Source of the DNA: Chloroflexota bacterium
Lineage (GTDB): Bacteria > Chloroflexota > Anaerolineae > Anaerolineales > Anaerolineaceae
Direction: 5' to 3'
Assembly: GCA_021796375.1 (NCBI GenBank)
Contig: JAJYJF010000070.1
Location: 1 to 8,645, forward strand
Length of the DNA: 8,645 bases
Made by a program: the position numbers and the translations under genes. The notes below the pieces were generated by a model. It did no database searches and was not told the DNA's origin. It was given only the letters and a program-made list of their open reading frames with translations. This document shows positions 1 through 5,463 of this stretch, in pieces (within the stretch, counting starts at the first letter, position 1; every line of letters begins with the position of its first letter).

Positions 1-545
1 TCCGCGGGGGGAGCGGCCGGCTCCGCCGCGGGAGCCGCTCCCAGGCTGGTGGCGGCCCGGACGTCTTCCCGGGTGACCATCCCAAAGCGGCCAGTCCCCC
101 GCAGGGTGTGGTAGTCGACGCCCAGCTCGCGGGCCAGCTGGAGGGCTTTCGGGGTGGCCTGAGCCTGCTCCGAATGCGCGCCAGCCGCGGCGGGCGCGCT
201 CGCCCGCACCCCGCCGGATTGGGGCGCACCCAAAGCCGGCGCCGCGGCGGTTTCGGCTGCGCGGCCCTCTCCCGCTGGCTCGGCAGGGGGGGCAGCCAGG
301 GTTTCGCCCGCCTCGCCCAGCATGAGGATCGGCTCGCCGCATTTCAGGGTCTCGCCGGCCGCGGCGAGCAGCTTGAGGACAACCCCGTCCTCCTCCGCCA
401 GCAGCTCGTTGCTGAGCTTTTCGATCTCGATCTCGCCCAGCACGTCGCCTTTTGAAACCGCGTCTCCCTCGCTCACCCTCCAGGCGGCGATCGTGCCCTC
501 TTCCATGGTGGCCCCGTAGCGGGGCATGGTGATGACGCTGGCCAT
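1..545 (-). CDS. Dihydrolipoamide acyltransferase (E2), N-terminal part, cut by left window edge
   Basis: This is the lipoyl-bearing core subunit of a 2-oxo-acid dehydrogenase complex. It accepts the acyl group made by E1 on a swinging lipoyl arm and passes it to CoA in the cytoplasm. Translating 545 downward gives 181 codons with no stop. Residues 1-75 form a biotinyl/lipoyl domain (MASVITMPRYG start, EEGTI, GD), and Lys43 in EIEKLSN is the expected lipoylation site. An Ala/Pro/Glu-rich linker (about 80-130) follows, then a peripheral subunit-binding domain at about 134-170 (ATPKALQLARELGVD, GTGRFG, TREDVRA), then a second Ala/Pro linker. The catalytic CoA-acyltransferase domain, with its His-Asp motif, would lie beyond the left edge. 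The start is supported by an AAGGAG ribosome site about 7 nt upstream, in the 17-nt gap after E1 beta. A single lipoyl domain with one subunit-binding domain fits acetoin/pyruvate/branched-chain type E2; the substrate cannot be told from this part. Confidence 0.93.
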   Translation of the reverse strand, partial: MASVITMPRYGATMEEGTIAAWRVSEGDAVSKGDVLGEIEIEKLSNELLAEEDGVVLKLLAAAGETLKCGEPILMLGEAGETLAAPPAEPAGEGRAAETAAAPALGAPQSGGVRASAPAAAGAHSEQAQATPKALQLARELGVDYHTLRGTGRFGMVTREDVRAATSLGAAPAAEPAAPPA

Positions 546-562
546 GGGTCTCTCCTTCCCGG

Positions 563-1540
563 CTAAAAAGCCATCGCTTCGCGGCAGGCCTTCAGCACGT
601 CGTCATAGTGCGGGAGCACCTCATCCTCCAGGACCGGCGCGAACGGGATCGGCGTTCCCAGGGAGGTGACCCGTTTGACGGGCGCTTTCAGGTATTCGAA
701 TACGTCTTCGCTGACCAGCGACCCGATCTCCGCCCCGTACCCCATGAACTTGGGGCCTTCCTGGACGATCACCAGCCGGCCGGTCTTGGCCACCGAGCTG
801 ACGATGGTCTCTTTATCCAGCGGGAACAGCGTGCGGGGGTTGATGATCTCGCATTCCACCCCTTCTTTGGCCAGCTCCTCGGCCGCCCGCCTGGCGAAGT
901 TAACCATAGTCATGGCCGCGACGATGGTGAGGTCTTTCCCGGAGCGCTCGACATTGGCCTGGTAAAGCGGCAGGCTGTAAAGCTCTTCGGGGACCTCGCC
1001 CTTCTGGTTGTACAGCCCTTTGTGCTCGAGGAACACCACCGGGTTGTTGCTGCGGATCGAGGAGACCAGCAGGCCCTTGGCTTCGTAAGGCGTGGCCGGG
1101 GCGACCACGACCAGCCCGGGCACGTTCATCAGCCAGGGCTCCACGCACTGGGAGTGGTGGTAGGCGCAGCGGATCCCTCCCCCGGTGACCGCCCGGACCA
1201 CCATCTGGGCGCTGGCCTTGCCCTCGTACATGTAGCACAGCTTGGCCGCGTTGTTGACGATCTGGTCGTAGCAGACCCCGATGAAGTCGGCGAACATCAG
1301 CTCCGCCACCGGGCGAAGGCCGCAAACCGCCGCGCCGCAGGAGAGGCCAACGATCGCCGCTTCGGACAGGGCGGTATCGAAGGCCCGGTCCGGCCACTTG
1401 ACCCAGATCCCGGAGGTGATGCCGAAATCCCCGCCCATCTTGGCGACGTCTTCCCCAATGACGAAGACTTTCTCATCCCGCTCCATCTCCTGATGCAGCG
1501 CTTCGTTCAATGCTTTCGAAAACGTAATCGTGCGGGACAT
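563..1540 (-). CDS. 2-oxo-acid / acetoin dehydrogenase E1 component, beta subunit
   Basis: This 325-aa protein is the beta subunit of the thiamine-diphosphate-dependent E1 enzyme. It pairs with the E1 alpha encoded just upstream to decarboxylate or cleave a 2-oxo acid (or acetoin) and acylate the lipoyl group of E2. It has the family layout: GEDVAKMGGDFGITSG at 29-44, FDTALSEAAIVGL at 54-66 with Glu60 as the likely cofactor-activating glutamate, the LRPVAELMFADFIG pyrimidine-domain motif, then the transketolase C-terminal domain (NPRTLFPLD, ending PIPFAPVLEDEVLP). Length matches the usual 320-340 aa. The start is the ATG at 1540, which forms a TAATG junction with the E1 alpha stop and has GGAGGG upstream. 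A longer open frame to 1942 is only antisense-free read-through inside E1 alpha. The region usually written as AQHSQ...EAW reads YHHSQCVEPW here, a small departure near the active-site mouth. Family assignment is firm. Whether the substrate is pyruvate, acetoin or a branched oxo-acid is unknown. Confidence 0.94.
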   Translation of the reverse strand: MSRTITFSKALNEALHQEMERDEKVFVIGEDVAKMGGDFGITSGIWVKWPDRAFDTALSEAAIVGLSCGAAVCGLRPVAELMFADFIGVCYDQIVNNAAKLCYMYEGKASAQMVVRAVTGGGIRCAYHHSQCVEPWLMNVPGLVVVAPATPYEAKGLLVSSIRSNNPVVFLEHKGLYNQKGEVPEELYSLPLYQANVERSGKDLTIVAAMTMVNFARRAAEELAKEGVECEIINPRTLFPLDKETIVSSVAKTGRLVIVQEGPKFMGYGAEIGSLVSEDVFEYLKAPVKRVTSLGTPIPFAPVLEDEVLPHYDDVLKACREAMAF

Positions 1541-2526
1541 TATCTTCCCTCCACTTCGATATCCGCGTAGACATGGGCCGTGGCATAGGCCGGGTCCGGG
1601 TCCGGGCTTTCGAGCGAGAACTGGACGTAGGATTCGACCTCCGCGTCCACGCGGTCGTGGACGGCCTGGATCTCGGATTCGGCCACGCCGTGAGCGTCCA
1701 TCAGCTTCTCCCGGGCGCGCTTGATCGGATCCTTCTCCTTCCAGCTTTCCAGCTCGCCCGCCGGGCGGTACGCGGCCGGGTCTCCGGAGAAGTGCCCCTG
1801 CCAGCGGTAGGTCATGTACTCGAGCAGGGTCGGGCCGCCCCCCTCGCGGGCGCGCTGGACTGCCCGCCCGGTGGCCTCGATCACCGCCTCGATGTCGTTC
1901 CCATCCACCACCTCCCCCGGGACGCAGTATCCCTGGGCCCACTCGGCCAGCTGGCTTTGCGGGTGGGTCTCGGTGTAGCGGGTCGAAATCGCATAGTGGT
2001 TGTTGATCAGGCAGTAGAGGATGGGGAGCTTCCAGGTGGCGGCCATGTTCATGCTCTCATGGCAGGTCCCCTCCCCAAGGGTGCCGTCGCCCATCGAAAT
2101 CGCGGTGACGTCGTCGGTGTGATTGTAGACCGAGGCGAACGCGGTCCCCAGCGCGGTGACGACCGTCGATCCCTGGATCGCGTTGTTGCCCATATCGCGC
2201 ACCTTGAGATCGTTGACGTGCATCGAGCCGCCGCGGCCTCCGTTCAGCCCGGTCCGTTTGCCAAAGATCTCGGCCATCACGCGCTTGCGGTCCTCCGGGT
2301 GGCTCGAGAGGAGGATGATCCCGTGCCCGCGGTGGTCCGGGAACTTGTAGTCGGTCTCTTTCAGCGAGGCGGCGATCCCGGCCTGGGTCGCCTCCTGGCC
2401 GATCCCCAGGTGGATGAAGCCGGGGATGGTGCCTTTTTTCGAATATTTCTCGACCTCCTCCTCGAAGCGGCGGATCAGCACCATGTCCTCATAGCGCTGC
2501 AGCAGCTGGTCTTTCGAAAGCGTCAT
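1540..2526 (-). CDS. 2-oxo-acid / acetoin dehydrogenase E1 component, alpha subunit
   Basis: This 328-aa protein is the thiamine-diphosphate-binding alpha subunit of E1. The cofactor motif is visible as MGDGTLGEG (145-153) followed about 25 residues later by LINNHYAIS (173-181). Other E1 alpha landmarks are GFIHLGIGQEA (36-46), the DHRGHG motif (64-69), GGRGGSMHV (97-104) and YRWQGHFSGDPAAYR (240-254). That last form, with GDP and a following YR, resembles acetoin-dehydrogenase-type bacterial E1 alpha more than mitochondrial PDH, which has YHGHSMSDP. The start at 2526 has an almost perfect ribosome site, AAGGAGGT (2531-2538), in the 17-nt gap after the Mch-like gene. Its stop shares one base with the E1 beta start, consistent with translational coupling of a 1:1 heterotetramer. 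Substrate preference cannot be read from the sequence; an acetoin-like or generic 2-oxo-acid enzyme is the best description. Confidence 0.94.
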   Translation of the reverse strand: MTLSKDQLLQRYEDMVLIRRFEEEVEKYSKKGTIPGFIHLGIGQEATQAGIAASLKETDYKFPDHRGHGIILLSSHPEDRKRVMAEIFGKRTGLNGGRGGSMHVNDLKVRDMGNNAIQGSTVVTALGTAFASVYNHTDDVTAISMGDGTLGEGTCHESMNMAATWKLPILYCLINNHYAISTRYTETHPQSQLAEWAQGYCVPGEVVDGNDIEAVIEATGRAVQRAREGGGPTLLEYMTYRWQGHFSGDPAAYRPAGELESWKEKDPIKRAREKLMDAHGVAESEIQAVHDRVDAEVESYVQFSLESPDPDPAYATAHVYADIEVEGR

Positions 2527-2543
2527 TTTGACCTCCTTGGCCC

Positions 2544-3506
2544 TCAGCTCAAAAAGCTTTCCCGGATCACGTCCTGGTTAATTTCACCCGCGGCGAAGCT
2601 CTTTCCGGTGCGAACGTTGTGAATCTGGATTTTGGCGATGCAGTGAAAGTCGTGGTCGATCTGGTAAAAATCCCTCCCGGCGCGCTCGAACACGACGCCG
2701 AAGGGGGTTGGATAGTAGGGGGAGGACGTCTTCGAGACCAACTGGTCGATCACCGCGGCGATCTCCTCGTCCGCGGCGTCCACCCAGAACTCGGTCTCGC
2801 CCCCATATAGCAGGGAATCGTTGATCCTGCCCATGGCTTTGATCTCGTCCAGGACAAGCGGCGCGACCGGCGCCGTCCCGCGGGCGTTGACTACCTTGGA
2901 GACGCTGAACCCTTTCATGCGCATCTTGTGGCAGGCGATCTCCACCATCCGGGCAGCCACCTGGATCGAGCCGACAATCGACGCGCTGGGGGCTAGCAGC
3001 AGGTAAACGTCTTCCGGCGGCACCTGGCAGGCCCGGGCCACCTCCAGGGCGATCGAATCCGGCGGGTAGCGGTGGTCCTGGATGCACAGCACCACCTCCG
3101 GGTTGCGGTCGCGGTAGGGGGTGCTGTCCAGGTACTGGTCGGAGGGGATGGCGCCCTGGGCGCGGGCCGGGCCGGAGCCGATGGTGGCGAACTCTCCCTG
3201 CCCGAGCTGCCAGCCCGCGATCTGCGAGGCCAGGCAGGCGATCAGCGGCTCGGTTACCGCCAGCTCCACGGACTGGAAGGTGTAGCGCTCGTCCAACCGC
3301 CAGTTCCCGAGCGAGACCAGCCCCATATCCCCCAGCGTTACCCGGGTGAACAGGATTCCGGCCTGCGTGCTGCCCCTGACGTTCAGGCCCATATCGATCA
3401 GAGTCGCCCCGCAGGGCATGGGAATCACCTTGACCCCGAGCTCGCTTTCGCGGGCGATGATCTCCCGGACCACTTTCATGGCGAGTGCGTTAATGGATGG
3501 GTGCAT
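2544..3506 (-). CDS. Methenyl-tetrahydromethanopterin cyclohydrolase (Mch) family protein
   Basis: This 320-aa protein is recognisable along its whole length as a homologue of Mch. That enzyme hydrolyses the cyclic methenyl (amidinium) bridge of N5,N10-methenyl-H4MPT to a formyl derivative in methanogens and some methylotrophs. Shared features, from memory of archaeal Mch, are: N-terminal NALAMKVV; AGWQ followed by TIGSGPARA (97-116); DVYLLLAPSASIVGSIQVAAR (167-187, long conserved block); RGTAPVAP (209-216); GRINDSLLYGG (226-236); GRDFYQID (277-284); and the C-terminal TGKSFAAGEIN...DVIRESF (300-318). The Arg-x-x-Glu pair I recall as catalytic (Arg183/Glu186 in the Archaeoglobus enzyme) aligns with Arg186 and Glu189. 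Length matches the family. The ATG at 3506 follows the SDR stop by 8 nt with GAGAGG upstream. No other methanopterin or C1-transfer gene is in view. The gene lies between an SDR and E1 alpha, so the true substrate may be a different cyclic amidine-like compound. The family is firm; the reaction is uncertain. Confidence 0.88.
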   Translation of the reverse strand: MHPSINALAMKVVREIIARESELGVKVIPMPCGATLIDMGLNVRGSTQAGILFTRVTLGDMGLVSLGNWRLDERYTFQSVELAVTEPLIACLASQIAGWQLGQGEFATIGSGPARAQGAIPSDQYLDSTPYRDRNPEVVLCIQDHRYPPDSIALEVARACQVPPEDVYLLLAPSASIVGSIQVAARMVEIACHKMRMKGFSVSKVVNARGTAPVAPLVLDEIKAMGRINDSLLYGGETEFWVDAADEEIAAVIDQLVSKTSSPYYPTPFGVVFERAGRDFYQIDHDFHCIAKIQIHNVRTGKSFAAGEINQDVIRESFLS

Positions 3507-3514
3507 GGATCCTC

Positions 3515-4246
3515 TCAGTAGCGGTTGCCGAAGACATCGATCGCGGCGCCTTTAATCGGGCGCGCGTCGTCCGAGACGAGGAAAAGGGCCACCCGAGAGA
3601 CCTCTTCCGGCTGGAGCATCTCGTCGAGCTGGATGGTGACGGCCGGGTCGTTCCCGATCCGCTCCCGGGTGCGCTCGGTATTGGTCATCCCCAGCAGGAT
3701 CGAATTGACGTTGATATTCTGGTACTTGACCTCTTCGTTGAGAATGCTGGTGAAGTTGACCACCCCGGCCTTGGCGGCAGCGTACGCGGCGAACCCGGGG
3801 AAGTAAACCTTGGCAGCCGCCGAGGCAATGTTCAGAATCTTCCCGTATTTCTGGCGCAGCATGTGCGGGAGGACGGCCCGCACGCAGAAGAACGTCCCGC
3901 TCAGGTTGGTATCGATCTGTTTTTTCCAGTCCCAAACCGGGGTTTCGGCGACGGGGTGCGAGCTGTGATAGGCGGCATTGTTGATGAGGATGTCGACCCG
4001 TTCGAAGCGGCTGACGATCTCCGCGACCGCAGCTTCCACGCCGGCGTCGTCGCTGACATCCACCGCGAAGGCCAGCGCCCGCCCGCCTTCCGATTCGATC
4101 TCGCGCTGGACCTGGGTTACGTTGGCGGCGTGGATCCCCCAGAGCGCGACGACCGCGCCCTCTCGGGCGAGATCGCGAGCAAACTGGGCGCCGAGGCCGC
4201 GCCCCGCGCCGGTGACGATGGCCACCTTATCTTGAAAACGGCTCAC
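3515..4246 (-). CDS. Short-chain dehydrogenase/reductase (classical SDR)
   Basis: This 243-aa cytosolic NAD(P)-dependent oxidoreductase interconverts an alcohol and a carbonyl. Classical SDR motifs are in order: TGAGRGLG (12-19, dinucleotide binding), Asp63 in VDVSD, ILINNAAY (87-93), Asn114, and the catalytic set Ser142, Tyr155 and Lys159 (YAAAK). Length is normal for the family. It starts with GTG at 4246, supported by a strong AAGGAGG site 5 nt upstream. The start overlaps the regulator's TGA by 4 nt (GTGA), so translation is probably coupled. After the second beta strand the protein reads ALWGIHAAN. The acidic residue that selects NAD in many SDRs is absent, so cofactor choice is open. 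The usual PG after strand six is LG (NSILLGMTNT). From its place beside the oxo-acid dehydrogenase genes, it may oxidise a hydroxy-intermediate to the keto substrate of E1; this is inference. Confidence 0.93.
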   Translation of the reverse strand: MSRFQDKVAIVTGAGRGLGAQFARDLAREGAVVALWGIHAANVTQVQREIESEGGRALAFAVDVSDDAGVEAAVAEIVSRFERVDILINNAAYHSSHPVAETPVWDWKKQIDTNLSGTFFCVRAVLPHMLRQKYGKILNIASAAAKVYFPGFAAYAAAKAGVVNFTSILNEEVKYQNINVNSILLGMTNTERTRERIGNDPAVTIQLDEMLQPEEVSRVALFLVSDDARPIKGAAIDVFGNRY

Positions 4247-4950
4247 CTGCTCCTCCTTTCGTCCTCGATGACCCTGGCTAAAACCGTCTCACAGTGGCTC
4301 ACGTGGTCCGCGATCACCCCCGCCACCTGGTCTTCATCCCGCCGCTGGAGGACGCGCAGAATATTCTCATGGTCGGCGACGAGGCGCCCGACCAGCTCCG
4401 GATGGTCTCTGGCTCCCTGGCGGTACCAGAGCTCGTGGATAAAGACGTTTTCCTGCAGGATTTTAACCACCCGCGGCTGTCTGGAGAGGGAATAAAATGC
4501 GCGGTGAAAATCGGCCGACGCCCGGGTGTACTCAGCGGGCGCCTGGTTTTCCAGCGCCGCCCGGCTGCGTTCGACGGCCTGCTCCATCTGCGGGGCCGGC
4601 GCCAGCCCCTCCCGGACGATCTTGCGCAGGACGGCCTCTTCCAGGGCGCCGGCGATGGTCAGGTTTTCACGCGCTTCCTCGAGGGTCAGCTCTCGAACCT
4701 TGAAGCCAACCCCCGGCTGGAGGTGGATGTAGTTTTGGGCCCCCAGGATCTTAACGGCCTCGCCCACCGGGGTCCGGCTGACCCCCAGGCTTTCGGCGAT
4801 CTCGACGATGGTGTAGGTCTTGTTGCGCTCCAGGTAGCCGTTCCCGATCATTTCTTTCAGGATCTGGTAGACGTACTCCCCCTTGCTCAGGAAGGGCCGC
4901 CTGGTTCCCGCACGCTCCAAGGTATCTGGCAGGGGCAATCGTGTATCCAT
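4243..4950 (-). CDS. GntR-family transcriptional regulator, FCD (FadR-like) subfamily
   Basis: This is a winged-helix DNA-binding protein with a C-terminal all-helical ligand-binding FCD domain, probably the local repressor or switch for the locus. With the start at 4950 it is 235 aa, normal for the subfamily. The winged helix spans about 20-88 (GEYVYQILKEMI, then TIVEIAESLGVSRTPVGEAV, then GVGFKV). The FCD domain spans about 90-230, with candidate metal-ligand histidines in DFHRAF (His149), ADHENIL (His194) and ADHVSH (His216). The Asp or Asn often found four residues before the first of these is Ser. I prefer the ATG at 4950 because AGGAAAG lies upstream and the remaining N-terminal tail is of normal length. 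The alternative ATG at 5046 adds 32 residues unlike the family and would put a 21-nt palindrome inside the coding region. In the recognition helix the usual PVREA is PVGEA. It is the first gene of the minus-strand operon. The inducer is unknown. Confidence 0.9.
   Translation of the reverse strand: MDTRLPLPDTLERAGTRRPFLSKGEYVYQILKEMIGNGYLERNKTYTIVEIAESLGVSRTPVGEAVKILGAQNYIHLQPGVGFKVRELTLEEARENLTIAGALEEAVLRKIVREGLAPAPQMEQAVERSRAALENQAPAEYTRASADFHRAFYSLSRQPRVVKILQENVFIHELWYRQGARDHPELVGRLVADHENILRVLQRRDEDQVAGVIADHVSHCETVLARVIEDERRSR
4247..4259 (-). promoter_or_regulatory. Strong ribosome binding site of the SDR gene (supports GTG start)
   Basis: Read on the minus strand this is AAAGGAGGAGCAG followed directly by GTG at 4246. 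AAGGAGG sits 5 nt before the GTG. It lies inside the 3' end of the regulator gene and decides the non-ATG start of the SDR gene. Confidence 0.8.
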
Positions 4951-5007
4951 AAAATCGCTTTCCTGGCCTGAAACGGAATCCCGCTCCTCCGGGAGATCGC
5001 GGCGGAG

Positions 5008-5028
5008 AGGTGCATGCTGCATGCACCT
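5008..5028. promoter_or_regulatory. 21-nt palindrome, candidate operator for the GntR/FCD regulator
   Basis: Two perfect 10-base arms, AGGTGCATGC and GCATGCACCT, flank a single central T. The symmetry stops at both outer ends. It lies downstream of the predicted minus-strand start of transcription (about 5070) and upstream of the preferred regulator start codon (4950), a position suited to autorepression. GntR/FCD dimers bind short inverted repeats. The symmetry is seen directly; binding by this regulator is inference. If translation really starts at 5046 it would be coding sequence. Confidence 0.6.
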
Positions 5029-5076
5029 GGCGGTAAACCCAAACATTCACCTGTAACGGACTTCTGTATTGGATTT

Positions 5077-5104
5077 ATTGTAGAGCTTCTCGCCCAGGTT
5101 TCAA
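5077..5104 (-). promoter_or_regulatory. Sigma70-type promoter of the regulator-SDR-Mch-E1-E2 operon
   Basis: On the minus strand the -35 is TTGAAA (5104-5099). A 16-nt spacer follows, then a -10 TACAAT (5082-5077), each matching consensus at five of six positions. Transcription would start near 5070, about 120 nt before the preferred regulator ATG at 4950 and 24 nt before the alternative ATG at 5046. Confidence 0.65.
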
Positions 5105-5193
5105 TTATGACTTTTAGCATCATTTATTGGGCGATATAGCACTTTACAAAGCCAACGAATGTTAATACATAGAACACAAATGTAAACATGTAG

Positions 5194-5222
5194 TTGACAA
5201 GGTTATCCAACCTCGCTACAAT
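5194..5222 (+). promoter_or_regulatory. Sigma70-type promoter P1 of the transporter operon
   Basis: The -35 is a perfect TTGACA (5194-5199), followed by exactly 17 nt and a -10 TACAAT (5217-5222). Predicted transcription starts near 5229, leaving a leader of about 235 nt before the lipoprotein ATG. Two small inverted repeats overlap it: AGGTT/AACCT (5200-5213, in the spacer) and ACAATTGT (5218-5225, across the -10). Either could be an operator half. The promoter call rests on sequence match only. Confidence 0.7.
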
Positions 5223-5315
5223 TGTTGCAATCTCCAAAGAGAAAATCTGTCGTAAATTTCGCTCTTTCGAATTCGGTCAAGCAGGGCTTGTTTTTGAGCC
5301 GGAAAAGGAGAAGAG

Positions 5316-5352
5316 AACCTGGTTTGAAGCGCGACTCGATACCTGGTATATC
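5316..5352 (+). promoter_or_regulatory. Possible second promoter P2 overlapped by two ACCTGGT-centred palindromes
   Basis: TTGAAG (5324-5329), 17 nt, then TATATC (5347-5352) preceded by TGG gives a weak promoter with an extended -10 element. Two palindromes of like sequence overlap it: AACCTGGTT (5316-5324) touches the -35, and ATACCTGGTAT (5339-5349) touches the -10. Their centres are 24 nt apart. This arrangement suits repression, but each hexamer matches consensus at only four of six positions. Confidence 0.35.
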
Positions 5353-5429
5353 ATGAACGAACGCCATGCAGGCGGAGCTCAGCCTAGTTTTCGCTTACCG
5401 TTCGATAGGCGCGGCCGGCCTGCAAAGAA

Positions 5430-5441
5430 GATAGATCTATC
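5430..5441. repeat. 12-nt perfect palindrome just upstream of the lipoprotein ribosome site
   Basis: GATAGATCTATC is a perfect palindrome ending 10 nt before the AGGAG ribosome site (5452-5456). In RNA it could form a short 4-bp hairpin. It may be a protein site or have no function. Confidence 0.4.
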
Positions 5442-5463
5442 AATCAGTCTTAGGAGATGAAGA

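Larger units (their letters stand above)
4951..5463. other. Divergent intergenic control region
   Basis: This gene-free stretch of 513 nt (417 nt if the regulator starts at 5046) separates the minus-strand catabolic operon from the plus-strand transporter operon. It is clearly more AT-rich than the flanking genes from about 5050 to 5300. It contains the promoters, palindromes and leader listed separately. An open frame of 88 codons at 5194-5460 begins with the TTG of the plus-strand -35 box and has no ribosome site, so I see no gene here. Confidence 0.85.
5229..5463 (+). promoter_or_regulatory. Long 5' leader of the transporter mRNA with several possible stems
   Basis: If P1 is used, the leader could fold with AAAGAG (5236-5241) against CTCTTT (5262-5267), GGCT (5285-5288) against AGCC (5297-5300), and TGCAGGC (5367-5373) against GCCTGCA (5418-5424). 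The last stem encloses GCCTA (5382-5386) against TAGGC (5406-5410). There is no U-run after a GC stem, so no transcription attenuator is evident. I do not recognise a known riboswitch class. A regulatory RNA is possible but unproven. Confidence 0.3.

Noticed and set aside
1541..1942. N-terminal extension of E1 beta, making a 459-residue protein
   Set aside because: It lies wholly inside E1 alpha in another frame, is Gly/Arg/Pro-rich and unlike any E1 beta. The ATG at 1540 has a ribosome site and a TAATG junction.
608..2622. Long plus-strand open frames opposite the E1 genes (608-1570 and 1573-2622)
   Set aside because: They are antisense to well-recognised genes, have the composition expected of shadow frames in GC-rich DNA, and show no family resemblance.
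4951..5046. 32-residue N-terminal extension of the GntR regulator starting at 5046
   Set aside because: The extension is unlike the family and contains the 21-nt palindrome, and its ribosome site is badly spaced. It is kept as an alternative because it cannot be excluded by eye.
5194..5460. 88-codon open frame in the intergenic region
   Set aside because: It starts with the TTG of the P1 -35 box, lacks a ribosome site and resembles no family I know.
5229..5463. Purine-type riboswitch upstream of the nucleoside-type importer
   Set aside because: I could not find the conserved purine-aptamer loop and junction sequences, and there is no terminator or anti-terminator hairpin.
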